From contig JAEZWY010000143.1 of assembly GCA_023442905.1 (NCBI GenBank), positions 1 to 9,027 on the forward strand: a stretch of DNA of 9,027 bases. Direction: 5' to 3'. Of this stretch, positions 1 to 7,640 are shown in pieces (position 1 is the stretch's first letter; each line of letters starts with the position of its first letter). Source of the DNA: Bacillota bacterium (GTDB taxonomy: Bacteria; Bacillota; Bacilli; Lactobacillales; Aerococcaceae). The notes under the pieces are model-generated. The model was given only the letters and a program-made list of their open reading frames with translations. It was not told the DNA's origin and searched no databases. A program made the translations under genes and the position numbers.

Positions 1-1
1 G

Positions 2-361
2 GCTTACCCTGAAGAACGTCAACAAGCAGAAACCAAGCGAGCAATGACGGCACTTCCAGCAAGTATACCGGTAAGTAAAAGTAAATCAAAAGTAAGATTT
101 TCAATGTTACAAAAAATGATGATGACAGTAGCCTTTCTAGTGATGATTTCAGGACTATTAGGGGTTACCATTATGCGTGCAAATGTAAATGCAGCATCAC
201 AACAGTTACAGGAAGTGCAACAAAACGCAGAAGAATTAGGCGTTCAAAAAGAAAATTTAACGCAAGAAGTTCATGAGCTTTCGAACTACTCACGTGTGGT
301 TGAAATTGCTGAAGATCAAGGGTTAAATATGAATGAAGAAAATATAAGGAATGTGGAATAA
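2..361 (+). CDS. ftsL: Cell division protein FtsL, 5' partial
   Basis: FtsL is a small bitopic membrane protein of the divisome. It forms a coiled-coil complex with DivIB and DivIC and helps activate septal peptidoglycan synthesis. Numbered from the ATG at 44, the product has a basic cytoplasmic stretch (about 10-22), one hydrophobic transmembrane helix (about 23-44), a Gln/Glu/Leu-rich extracytoplasmic coiled coil (about 50-85) and a C-terminal ending EIAEDQGLNMNEENIRNVE typical of the family. The frame stays open to the window edge. The residues before Met44, AYPEERQQAETKRA, resemble the N-terminus I recall for Bacillus FtsL (LAYQPEKQQ), and no Shine-Dalgarno site precedes the ATG at 44. 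The true start is therefore probably just upstream of the window. The stop TAA overlaps the next gene's ATG by one base, suggesting translational coupling. Identification rests on architecture and position, since FtsL sequences are poorly conserved. Confidence 0.9.
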   Translation, partial: AYPEERQQAETKRAMTALPASIPVSKSKSKVRFSMLQKMMMTVAFLVMISGLLGVTIMRANVNAASQQLQEVQQNAEELGVQKENLTQEVHELSNYSRVVEIAEDQGLNMNEENIRNVE

Positions 362-2499
362 TGGAAGATAGTAAAAAACTCAAAAAGAATCGCAAAAAAA
401 CAATTAGAGCGATGATGGGCTTAGCAGGTTTTTTACTAATGATATTTGGCATTCGTTTAACACAAATAATGGTTTTTGGGTCTGTAAACGGTCAAGATTT
501 ATCAACACAGGCTCAAAACCTCTATGATAGAAGTAGCATATTGTCAGCACAACGTGGAACCATCTATGATGTAGGTGGGAATCCATTGGCAATGGATGCT
601 ACTTCTTATTCATTGTACGCTGTTTTAACGGATGCATGGTCTGAACCAGAAGACCCGCAATATGTAGTAGATAAAGAGAAAACAGCTCAAGTATTGTCGC
701 AATATATCGACCTTTCCCAAGATGAAATCTTGGAAAGGTTAAATACTAAAGATGCTTCGCAAGTAGAGTTTGGTACAGCAGGTCAAGACTTAACTTATGC
801 TGAGATGAAGGCGATTGATGATCAAGAATTACCAGGGATTATGTTTAATGAAACACCAACTAGAATGTATCCAAATGGTGTATTTGCTTCGCATCTAATT
901 GGTTATGCTGAATATATGGAAGCTGGATCAGCTATAGATAGCCGATTAACTGGTCAAATGGGCTTGGAGTTATCAATGGATGAAACTTTAAAGGGGACTA
1001 ATGGTCGTAAGTCTTATCAATCTAGTTCAACGAATGTGGAGTTAAGTGGAACTGGGCAGGTTGAAGAAGAACCTACTGATGGTTCAGATGTTTACCTCAC
1101 CCTAGATTCTAGATTGCAGACTTACTTAGAAACCTTGATGACAGAAGTCTATGAAAAATATAGTCCAACTTCAATGACCGCCATGTTAGTAGAACCAGAA
1201 ACTGGTGAAATTGTTGCCGCATCACAGAGACCAACCTTTAACTTAGAAACTAAGGAAGGTATTGATGATATGTGGCAAAACTTATTAGTTGAAAAAGCGT
1301 ATGAGCCAGGCTCTACGATCAAGGTACTCACAGTTGCAGCTGCGATTGAAGAAGGGGTTTTTGATCCAAATTCATTTTATGATTCAAGCCCAGTGACTAT
1401 GGGTGATTCTACAATAGCTGACTATAATGGTGTTGGTTGGGGTGTCATTTCTGAATTAGAAGGGCTGTCACAGTCCTCTAATACGCTGATGATTCATTTA
1501 GTAGAGGAAATGGGTTACGACGTTTGGGAATCTTATATTCGTGAGTTCGGATTACTTCAAGAAACTGGGTCAGGTTTCGCCAATGAAGCAAGTGGCTCAA
1601 TGAACTATGAGTATGAAGCTGATAAGGTGACAACTGGTTTTGGTCAAGGGATCTATGTAACACCTTACCAAATGATGCAAGCTTTCACTTCAATTGCTAA
1701 TGACGGTAAGATGATGAAATTACAGCTTGTAAACCGTTATGAAAAAGACGGTAAAATGCAAGTTGTTGAACCAGAAGAAGTATCATCCCCAATTTCAAAA
1801 GAAACAGCCAATAAGACATTAGAGTACTTGCAATCTGTTGTGTACGCAGATACAGGTACCGGAGCGGCCTATGATTTAGATGGCTACACAGTATCCGCTA
1901 AGACAGGTACCGCAGAAGTCTTCAATCTAGAAACCAACACTTATGAAGCAGGCTTAACGAAATACCTATATTCTGTAGTAGGATTTGTACCTAGTGAAGA
2001 TCCACAATACATTCTATACATTACAGCAGAACAGCCGAAAAATCTGGAAACTACAGCTAGTGATATGATGACAGAGATTTATACACCGCTATTAACTCGG
2101 GCACTTGAGTATAATGCTTTAAGTGATAGCGAGTCAGTGACTTCTGCAACTGTCCCTGATGTAGCAGGCTTAACGGTTAGCGATGCACAACAAACGCTGG
2201 CAGACGCTAGTTTTGTAAACGTTGAAGTGATTGGTAATGGTGAAAATATCGTCAGTCAAACACCTGCAGTTAATGAAGAAGTATCCGTAACGCAACCAAT
2301 TTTCTTGATGTCGGATGATTCCAATCCAACCATGCCAGACTTCACAGGATTAAATGCATCAGCTAGTCAAGCCTTAGCTTCCCTACTTGGTGTAGAAGTC
2401 CAACTTGAAGGTGAAGGACTTGTTGTCGGACAGTCGATAGCGGTTGGTGAACAGGTCAATAACAACAAGACGATTGTGTTACAATTAGCAGAGTCATAA
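361..2499 (+). CDS. ftsI: Division-specific class B penicillin-binding protein with two PASTA domains (PBP2B/PBP2x type)
   Basis: This is the septal peptidoglycan D,D-transpeptidase, a beta-lactam target, anchored in the membrane with its catalytic domain outside. The 712-residue product has a Lys/Arg-rich cytoplasmic tail (1-16), one transmembrane helix (about 17-37), an N-terminal pedestal domain opening with the conserved RGTIYD motif (65-70), and a transpeptidase domain (about 243-575). The three active-site motifs are intact: S318-T-I-K321 with the acylated serine, S372-S-N374, and K514-T-G-T517. Two C-terminal PASTA repeats follow, starting near V598-P-D and M658-P-D. Length and architecture match Bacillus PBP2B and streptococcal PBP2x, whose genes also sit between ftsL and mraY; the symbols pbpB and pbpX are alternatives. 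The ATG shares its A with the ftsL stop. An AAGGA at 346-350 inside ftsL, 10 bases upstream, serves as ribosome-binding site. The region 2500-2561 after it shows no terminator, so transcription likely continues into mraY. Confidence 0.96.
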   Translation: MEDSKKLKKNRKKTIRAMMGLAGFLLMIFGIRLTQIMVFGSVNGQDLSTQAQNLYDRSSILSAQRGTIYDVGGNPLAMDATSYSLYAVLTDAWSEPEDPQYVVDKEKTAQVLSQYIDLSQDEILERLNTKDASQVEFGTAGQDLTYAEMKAIDDQELPGIMFNETPTRMYPNGVFASHLIGYAEYMEAGSAIDSRLTGQMGLELSMDETLKGTNGRKSYQSSSTNVELSGTGQVEEEPTDGSDVYLTLDSRLQTYLETLMTEVYEKYSPTSMTAMLVEPETGEIVAASQRPTFNLETKEGIDDMWQNLLVEKAYEPGSTIKVLTVAAAIEEGVFDPNSFYDSSPVTMGDSTIADYNGVGWGVISELEGLSQSSNTLMIHLVEEMGYDVWESYIREFGLLQETGSGFANEASGSMNYEYEADKVTTGFGQGIYVTPYQMMQAFTSIANDGKMMKLQLVNRYEKDGKMQVVEPEEVSSPISKETANKTLEYLQSVVYADTGTGAAYDLDGYTVSAKTGTAEVFNLETNTYEAGLTKYLYSVVGFVPSEDPQYILYITAEQPKNLETTASDMMTEIYTPLLTRALEYNALSDSESVTSATVPDVAGLTVSDAQQTLADASFVNVEVIGNGENIVSQTPAVNEEVSVTQPIFLMSDDSNPTMPDFTGLNASASQALASLLGVEVQLEGEGLVVGQSIAVGEQVNNNKTIVLQLAES

Positions 2500-2561
2500 A
2501 CAATAAAAAAAGGAAAATTCTATATTTACAACAGTAATTTAGGGAAGAGAAAGGGAAAATT

Positions 2562-3509
2562 ATGGTATTACTTTTTATTACTACTTTAGTTTTAACGTTA
2601 GTAGGCATGCCGTTTTTCATACAATTTATGCGTGAAAAGCAATTCGGACAAATCACAAGAGATGAGGGACCAGCTTGGCATAAGGCCAAATCTGGGACAC
2701 CAGCTATGGGTGGGGTCGTTTTCTTATCCGCAGCCTTAGTTGGCTTATTCATCTGGTCTATGATCACTGGTCAGTGGCGAGGTGAAGTATGGTTGTTAGT
2801 TGGCACAATGATATTCTTTGGAGGTATTGGCTTTGCTGATGACTTCCTAAAGATCTTTAAAAAACAAAATGAAGGCCTAACTTCACTACAAAAATTAATT
2901 TTACAAATCGTCGGTTCAGTCCTCATTGTATTATTAATGCGTATGATTACTTTCCATGTATCTATTCCATTTCCGTTTACAACAGGAATCACTAACGTAT
3001 TATTCGTTTTTGTTTTCCTATTATTATGGATTACCGGATTCTCAAATGCTTTTAATTTAACAGATGGTTTAGATGGTCTTTCGTCTGGACTTGGTGTGAT
3101 TTCTTTCTCAACTTATGCTGCTATCGCTTTTGGCATGGGCGAACGAGGAATAGGGGCATTTTGTATCGCAATTGTTGCTGGCTTACTAGGTTTTCTATTT
3201 TTCAACCGTAAACCAGCACGTATTTTCATGGGAGATGCAGGATCCTTAGCCTTGGGTGCTTTACTTGCTGTTATTTCAGTGATGTTGGGTAATCCTTGGT
3301 CACTATTATTAATTGGATTTGTATACGTAGTGGAAACTGCTTCAGTCATTATTCAAGTCACTTCATTTAAATTAACCGGTAAACGAGTATTTAAAATGTC
3401 ACCAATTCACCATCACTTTGAAATGATTGGCTGGAGTGAATGGAAGGTAGACATCATCTTCTGGGCTGTAGGCTTAGTAACAGCCATCATAGGCCTATTA
3501 TTCTTTTAA
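2562..3509 (+). CDS. mraY: Phospho-N-acetylmuramoyl-pentapeptide-transferase MraY
   Basis: MraY is an integral membrane enzyme. It transfers phospho-MurNAc-pentapeptide from UDP to undecaprenyl phosphate, giving lipid I, with Mg2+ as cofactor. The 315-residue protein is strongly hydrophobic throughout, as expected for about ten transmembrane helices, and is close to the usual length of 320-325. Family signatures are all present: GTPAMGG near the N-terminus, the aspartate pair in FADDFLK (D93, D94, K97), NLTDGLDGL (165-173), FMGDAGS (222-228) and the cytoplasmic histidine motif PIHHHFE (H283-H285). The ATG follows AAGGG (2551-2555) by six bases. The gene sits 62 bases after the PBP gene and 29 bases before murD in the same direction, consistent with one operon. 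Nothing looks truncated. Confidence 0.98.
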   Translation: MVLLFITTLVLTLVGMPFFIQFMREKQFGQITRDEGPAWHKAKSGTPAMGGVVFLSAALVGLFIWSMITGQWRGEVWLLVGTMIFFGGIGFADDFLKIFKKQNEGLTSLQKLILQIVGSVLIVLLMRMITFHVSIPFPFTTGITNVLFVFVFLLLWITGFSNAFNLTDGLDGLSSGLGVISFSTYAAIAFGMGERGIGAFCIAIVAGLLGFLFFNRKPARIFMGDAGSLALGALLAVISVMLGNPWSLLLIGFVYVVETASVIIQVTSFKLTGKRVFKMSPIHHHFEMIGWSEWKVDIIFWAVGLVTAIIGLLFF

Positions 3510-3538
3510 TTTAAATTTTAACTAAAGGGGAAATCATT

Positions 3539-4927
3539 ATGGAAGCATCACAATGGCGTGAATCAGTTCGCAATAAAAAAATATTAGTACTCGGACTAGC
3601 AAAGACAGGTATTTCAGTTGCAAAACACTTACAAGCATTAGGTGCAATTATTACAGTCAATGATGCAAAACCGCTTGAAGAAAATAAAGATGCACAAGCA
3701 CTAATCGAGGAAAATAATGCACGTGTAGTTGCTGGCGGTCATCCTGTGTCATTACTTGATGAGGACTTTGCTTTTATGGTTAAAAACCCTGGTATTCCAT
3801 ATACTAATCCAATGGTTGTCCGTGCCCAAGAGCTTGGTTTGCCCGTATACACTGATATAGAAATTGCCGATAAAATAACGGATGCTACTATTATTGGTAT
3901 AACTGGGTCTAACGGTAAAACAACAACGACCAGTCTAGTTGGCGAAATGTTATCCAAAGCTGACAGCCTATCTGGTGAAAGCTATATTGGTGGGAATATT
4001 GGTATTCCATCTTTAGATATCGCAAGTAAAGCAGAGGCTGAGGACCGTCTTATTTTAGAATTATCTTCTTTCCAATTGATGGGAACTAAAGAATTTAAGC
4101 CACATATCGCAGCGATTACGAATATTTATGCTGCTCACCTAGATTATCATGGTTCAATGGAAGGCTATATTTCAGCAAAATGGCAAATTACAGCTAACCA
4201 AACGGCGGATGACTATCTTATTTTAAATGCAGATCAGCTGACTGTTTTTGGGGACCGGACAACGCAAGCGACTATCGTACCATTTTCAGCTACTGTTGCC
4301 CAAAAAGATGGCGCTTGGTTTGACCAGGAAAGCCAAAATTTTATGTGGCATGAAGATGTTGTCTTTAATAGAAAAGACTTCTTCCTACCGGGCCACCATA
4401 ATTTGGAAAATATGTTAGTAGCTGTTGCTATTGGTAAACTATTAGGTATTTCAAATGAAAAAATTAAAAATGGCGTATCTACATTTCATGGGGTAAAACA
4501 TCGCCTACAATTTGTTGCCGAAATTGATGGACGACGGTTCTACAATGATTCAAAAGCAACTAATAACGATGCAAGTATCACAGCTTTGGATTCATTTAAT
4601 CAAGCCCAAGATCAGGTGATTTGGTTAGCTGGAGGCTTAGACCGAGGGAATGAAGTAACTGAATTAGCAAATCATATGCGTCAGGTAAAAGGTATGGTTG
4701 TTTTTGGTCAAGCAGCAGACAAATTTGCAGACCTTGGTCAATCACAAGGCTTAACTACCATTGAAAAAGTAGAGTGGATTGAAGATGCTGTTCAAGCTGC
4801 GTATGATATGTCAGAACCAGGCGATACCATTCTACTATCACCAGCATCTGCTTCATGGGATCAGTATCCAAACTTTGAAGTACGCGGTGAACGTTATATT
4901 AAAGCTATTGATCAGCTAAAGAAATAA
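3539..4927 (+). CDS. murD: UDP-N-acetylmuramoylalanine--D-glutamate ligase MurD
   Basis: MurD is a cytoplasmic ATP-dependent ligase that adds D-glutamate to UDP-MurNAc-L-Ala. The 462-residue product shows the three Mur ligase domains. The N-terminal uridine-nucleotide-binding region carries VLGLAKTGIS (about 17-26). The central ATPase domain has the P-loop GSNGKTT (123-129), the conserved AHLDYHG (199-205), and K214 in SAKW at the place of the carbamylated lysine of MurD. The C-terminal domain has NDSKATN (336-342) and LAGGLDRG (363-370). All expected motifs are intact and the length is normal. The start ATG lies eight bases after AAAGGGG (3524-3530). Among Mur ligases, position between mraY and murG supports MurD, as do the NDSKATN and AGGLDRG motifs; MurC, MurE and MurF differ there. 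Confidence 0.97.
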   Translation: MEASQWRESVRNKKILVLGLAKTGISVAKHLQALGAIITVNDAKPLEENKDAQALIEENNARVVAGGHPVSLLDEDFAFMVKNPGIPYTNPMVVRAQELGLPVYTDIEIADKITDATIIGITGSNGKTTTTSLVGEMLSKADSLSGESYIGGNIGIPSLDIASKAEAEDRLILELSSFQLMGTKEFKPHIAAITNIYAAHLDYHGSMEGYISAKWQITANQTADDYLILNADQLTVFGDRTTQATIVPFSATVAQKDGAWFDQESQNFMWHEDVVFNRKDFFLPGHHNLENMLVAVAIGKLLGISNEKIKNGVSTFHGVKHRLQFVAEIDGRRFYNDSKATNNDASITALDSFNQAQDQVIWLAGGLDRGNEVTELANHMRQVKGMVVFGQAADKFADLGQSQGLTTIEKVEWIEDAVQAAYDMSEPGDTILLSPASASWDQYPNFEVRGERYIKAIDQLKK

Positions 4928-4955
4928 AATGAATAGCTAGAAAAAGGAGATTATC

Positions 4956-6053
4956 ATGCGTATTTTACTTTCTGGTGGGGGGACTGGTGGTCACATCTAT
5001 CCAGCCCTTGCTTTAAGAAAACAAATTTTAACTCGATATCCAGATGCAGAATTTCTATATGTCGGAACTGAAAATGGGTTAGAGTCGAAAATCGTTCCTA
5101 ATGAGGGTGTCGATTTTAAAAAAGTCCAAATTCAAGGGATTAAACGTTCTTTTTCCCTAGATAATGCTAGAACGGTATATTACATGTTTGATAGTATCCG
5201 TAAGGCAAAGCAAATTGTCCGTGAATTTAAACCGGATGTAGTCATTGGAACTGGTGGCTATGTTTGTGCGCCAGTCTTATATGCAGCTGCTCGATTGGGT
5301 GTCCCTAGTATCATTCATGAGCAAAATTCTGTGGCAGGTATGACCAATAAATTTTTGGCACCATTTATGTCAAAGATAGCTATTTGCTTTGAAGATGTGA
5401 GAAATGATTTTAAGCGCTATGCTAACAAAGTTGTTTTCACTGGTAACCCGCGTGCACAAGAAGTAGCTTCTATCACTGATAAGGCTGACTTGACTGTTTA
5501 TGGCTTAGAAAACAACAAACCGACTGTCTTGATTTTTGGTGGTAGTCGTGGTGCATTACGGATCAATGAAACTGTAAAAGAAGCGATTCCAGCTTTTACT
5601 GAAAAAGACTATCAAGTTTTAATCGCATCTGGAGACACTTATTATCAAGAGTTCCAAGAAACCTTTGCTGACTTTAATGACTGGGATAATGTACAAATTG
5701 TCTCATATATCAATAATATGCCAGCTTTATTCAATACAATCGATTTGGTTGTATGTCGTTCTGGTGCAACTACCATGACAGAATTAACTGCATTAGGAAC
5801 GCCATCTATTTTAATCCCGAGTCCAAATGTTACCGCTAATCACCAAGAAATGAATGCACGCTCATTAGTCAAACATGATGGCGCACGCATGATATTGGAA
5901 AATGATTTAAATGTTGGTGACTTGTTGTCAGAAATTGATGATTTAATGTCGAATAAGAGTGAACGTGACCGTATTGCCAATAATGCTTTAAACCAAGGGG
6001 TGCCAGATGCGGGTGACCGTTTAATTAAAATCATTGAAGATTTGTTAAAATAG
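4956..6053 (+). CDS. murG: Lipid II synthase MurG (UDP-GlcNAc:lipid I GlcNAc transferase)
   Basis: MurG is a GT28/GT-B glycosyltransferase on the inner face of the membrane. It transfers GlcNAc from UDP-GlcNAc to lipid I, making lipid II. The 365-residue product has the glycine-rich loops of the family: GGGTGGHIYPA (7-17), GTGGY (98-102) and GGSRGA (195-200). It also has HEQNSVAG (121-128) and the UDP-GlcNAc-binding segment SGATTMTEL (269-277; E276 is probably the conserved nucleotide-sugar glutamate), followed by PSPNVTANHQEMNA. Length is usual. The ATG follows AAGGAGA (4944-4950) by five bases and lies 28 bases after murD. No murB or ftsW/spoVE gene stands next to it, unlike in Bacillus, which fits the Lactobacillales arrangement. 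Confidence 0.97.
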   Translation: MRILLSGGGTGGHIYPALALRKQILTRYPDAEFLYVGTENGLESKIVPNEGVDFKKVQIQGIKRSFSLDNARTVYYMFDSIRKAKQIVREFKPDVVIGTGGYVCAPVLYAAARLGVPSIIHEQNSVAGMTNKFLAPFMSKIAICFEDVRNDFKRYANKVVFTGNPRAQEVASITDKADLTVYGLENNKPTVLIFGGSRGALRINETVKEAIPAFTEKDYQVLIASGDTYYQEFQETFADFNDWDNVQIVSYINNMPALFNTIDLVVCRSGATTMTELTALGTPSILIPSPNVTANHQEMNARSLVKHDGARMILENDLNVGDLLSEIDDLMSNKSERDRIANNALNQGVPDAGDRLIKIIEDLLK

Positions 6054-6082
6054 GTTGTCCTTTTTCCAATGAATAAAGATAG

Positions 6083-6090
6083 AAAGGGGG
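6083..6090 (+). promoter_or_regulatory. Ribosome-binding site of divIB, deciding among three consecutive ATGs
   Basis: AAAGGGGG differs from the consensus AAAGGAGG by one base. Three ATG codons in a row follow at 6092, 6095 and 6098, with gaps of 1, 4 and 7 bases from the site. The usual spacing favours the third ATG (6098), so the protein probably begins MDWEEEER. The second ATG remains possible. Confidence 0.7.
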
Positions 6091-6097
6091 CATGATG

Positions 6098-7459
6098 ATG
6101 GATTGGGAAGAAGAAGAACGTATTCGTCAAGAACGGCGAGAGAAAAGACGACGCCTGCATGAAAAAATTGCTGAGACAAGTAAACTAAATTTTGATAAAG
6201 GTCAACAGACTAGGAATGATGGTAAAAAGACACCTATAGAAGGTAGTGAAGCTCAAGCGAGTGTACAAAATAGTCCTAATGATGGCCAATCAAATTCTTT
6301 AAATAAACAGTCTAAACCAAAAAAACAAGCATCCAAGAAGAAAGCTAAATGGCAACTACCTAAGTTGAAGGTAAAAAGAAAGTCAAATACCAAGAATGAG
6401 CCTGAAAGCAATCGCCGAATAGCAATTAGTGACCAAGCTGGAACGACTAACGATAAAATGCCTCCGACTAAGAAGGTACATAAGAAGAATGCAAACAACT
6501 GGAAGAAGATGACATGCTTATTGCTACCATTCATCATTGCCTTATTGGTTGCTGGTTATTATGCATCACCATTTAATCATGTAGCTTCAATCAGTGTTGA
6601 GGGTGTAGAGCAAGCAGATGATGTGAATCTGTACCCTCTTAAAGAGGGCATGTCTGTGACAGCATTGAAAAATACAAAAGGTGAAGTGGAGCAGGCTATT
6701 GTTAACCAAAATCCCTCAGTCAAGTCTGCAACCGTAAACGTATCTGAGTGGAATAAAGTGGCTGTTAATGTGTCAGCTTATCGTCAACTCGGTTATATAC
6801 AAATTGCTGACTTTTTCTATCCTTTACTAGAAAATGATGAAATCATTGATACCCCCTTACCATCACTTGAAAAAGATCTACCACTATTTGAAGATTATGA
6901 TATTTCTGATGATCAAGAAAGAGCCAAGTTAACTGAAACAATTAAAGCATTCTCAAATTTATCGGATGATATTATCCAAAAAATTTCACTAGTGTCTTAT
7001 AAAGGTGATGATAGTAACAATGATCGAATTGCCTTACAAATGGTTGATGGTAATGTTGTCAGAGGCTTTATTAGCTCAATAGGGGACCGAATGAGTTATT
7101 ATAATGGTATTGCTAGTCAATTAGACGGTCAAACAGGATTGATTGATATGGAAGTAGCGATCTACTTTACTGAACTAAATGATGGCAATAATCCTTATGC
7201 TTCAGCGGAAGATAAGAAAGCATATGAAGAATCGGTTGCAGCTGAATTAAGTGCTTCAAGTGAAAGTGAGGCTAGTGCGTTGGATGTATCTAGCAATAAT
7301 GGATCTAGTAGTGAAGCAGATTCATCAACAGAATCGACGACAGAACAGTCAGCTAGTGAAACTAGTCAGGTTGAAAATGCTGGTACACAAGCAGATAGTT
7401 CGACTGTAGAAACGGAAGCAACGACCGGAAATAATAGTTCCACAACTTCAAGTGAGTAA
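6098..7459 (+). CDS. divIB: Cell division protein DivIB (FtsQ) with long charged N-terminal and Ser/Thr/Glu-rich C-terminal tails
   Basis: DivIB/FtsQ is a bitopic division protein that joins FtsL and DivIC in the complex regulating septal wall synthesis. Residues here are numbered from the first of three ATGs (6092; 455 codons); the chosen start is the third, giving 453. A long hydrophilic cytoplasmic region (1-139) opens with DWEEEERIRQERREKRRR and contains a lysine-rich stretch (about 72-97). One transmembrane helix follows (about 140-158), then a POTRA domain beginning HVASISVEGV (163-172) and running to about 234, and then the beta domain to about 368. The last 70 residues (386-455) are low-complexity: 22 Ser, 11 Thr and 10 Glu, with no Lys or Arg. 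The ordering tail-TM-POTRA-beta domain and the place between murG and ftsA identify it. Overall sequence conservation in this family is weak, so the call rests mainly on architecture and context. Confidence 0.93.
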   Translation: MDWEEEERIRQERREKRRRLHEKIAETSKLNFDKGQQTRNDGKKTPIEGSEAQASVQNSPNDGQSNSLNKQSKPKKQASKKKAKWQLPKLKVKRKSNTKNEPESNRRIAISDQAGTTNDKMPPTKKVHKKNANNWKKMTCLLLPFIIALLVAGYYASPFNHVASISVEGVEQADDVNLYPLKEGMSVTALKNTKGEVEQAIVNQNPSVKSATVNVSEWNKVAVNVSAYRQLGYIQIADFFYPLLENDEIIDTPLPSLEKDLPLFEDYDISDDQERAKLTETIKAFSNLSDDIIQKISLVSYKGDDSNNDRIALQMVDGNVVRGFISSIGDRMSYYNGIASQLDGQTGLIDMEVAIYFTELNDGNNPYASAEDKKAYEESVAAELSASSESEASALDVSSNNGSSSEADSSTESTTEQSASETSQVENAGTQADSSTVETEATTGNNSSTTSSE

Positions 7460-7519
7460 AGTGGTAAAATCATGTGAAAGCAATTAAAAGTGTTTGCCTG
7501 TAGGAAAACGTCATCACTA

Positions 7520-7546
7520 TTGATAGACCTTGACTATGCCTATAAT
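7520..7546 (+). promoter_or_regulatory. Candidate upstream sigma-A promoter for ftsA
   Basis: TTGATA (7520-7525, five of six matches to the -35 consensus) precedes a perfect TATAAT (7541-7546). The 15-base spacer is shorter than the preferred 16-18, which weakens the call. An overlapping alternative uses TTGACT (7530-7535) with a 17-base spacer and a poor -10 box, TAGAAA (7553-7558). Start of transcription would fall near 7553, about 100 bases before the ftsA start. Confidence 0.35.
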
Positions 7547-7563
7547 TTCTATTAGAAAGTCGC

Positions 7564-7588
7564 GGTAATTCCATTGGTAATTAGTACC
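7564..7588. repeat. Repeated GGTAATT and short inverted repeat overlapping the ftsA promoter
   Basis: GGTAATT occurs at 7564-7570 and again at 7576-7582, a 12-base period. The second copy also begins a small inverted repeat, GGTA (7576-7579) with TACC (7585-7588). The second copy overlaps the -35 box of the downstream promoter candidate, a position suited to an operator. The elements are short in AT-rich DNA and could be chance. Confidence 0.3.
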
Positions 7589-7602
7589 GTCTATGTTAAA
7601 AT
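7574..7602 (+). promoter_or_regulatory. Candidate extended -10 promoter for ftsA
   Basis: TTGGTA (7574-7579, four of six -35 matches) is followed after exactly 17 bases by TAAAAT (7597-7602). The bases just before, TATGT (7592-7596), complete an extended -10 element of the Gram-positive TRTGn type. Transcription would begin near 7609, giving an ftsA leader of about 40 bases that includes the ribosome-binding site. This is the best-formed promoter I see in the window. Confidence 0.5.
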
Positions 7603-7633
7603 AATAACGATACGATTAAATATTAAATTTTCT

Positions 7634-7640
7634 AGGAGGT
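7634..7640 (+). promoter_or_regulatory. Strong ribosome-binding site of ftsA
   Basis: AGGAGGT is a perfect core complement to the 16S rRNA 3' end, ten bases before the ATG at 7651. It fixes the ftsA start and suggests efficient translation. Confidence 0.85.

Noticed and set aside
171..452. Reverse-strand open frame of 93 codons across the ftsL-PBP junction
   Set aside because: It lies opposite two well-identified genes, has no recognisable domain, and its hydrophobic content is only the shadow of the two transmembrane helices coded on the + strand.
2500..2561. Possible promoter or terminator between the PBP gene and mraY
   Set aside because: The 62 bases are AT- and A-rich but contain no paired -35/-10 boxes and no stem with a T-run; only the mraY ribosome-binding site is supported.
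2456..2767. Reverse-strand open frame of 103 codons across the gap before mraY
   Set aside because: It mostly overlaps mraY and the end of the PBP gene, has no domain I recognise, and an antisense gene is not needed to explain the short gap.
5840..6160. Reverse-strand open frame of 106 codons over the murG-divIB junction
   Set aside because: It overlaps coding sequence on both sides and shows no family motif; its Phe-rich start is the complement of the Glu/Lys-rich divIB start.
7202..7459. Biased low-complexity sequence considered as a tandem DNA repeat or as transferred DNA
   Set aside because: The Ser, Thr and Glu codons vary and no repeat unit of constant length is seen; the frame is continuous with divIB, so it is protein compositional bias rather than an insertion.
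7492..7509. Possible terminator hairpin after divIB
   Set aside because: The stem has a mismatch and a two-base loop, and no run of T follows, so it does not fit an intrinsic terminator.
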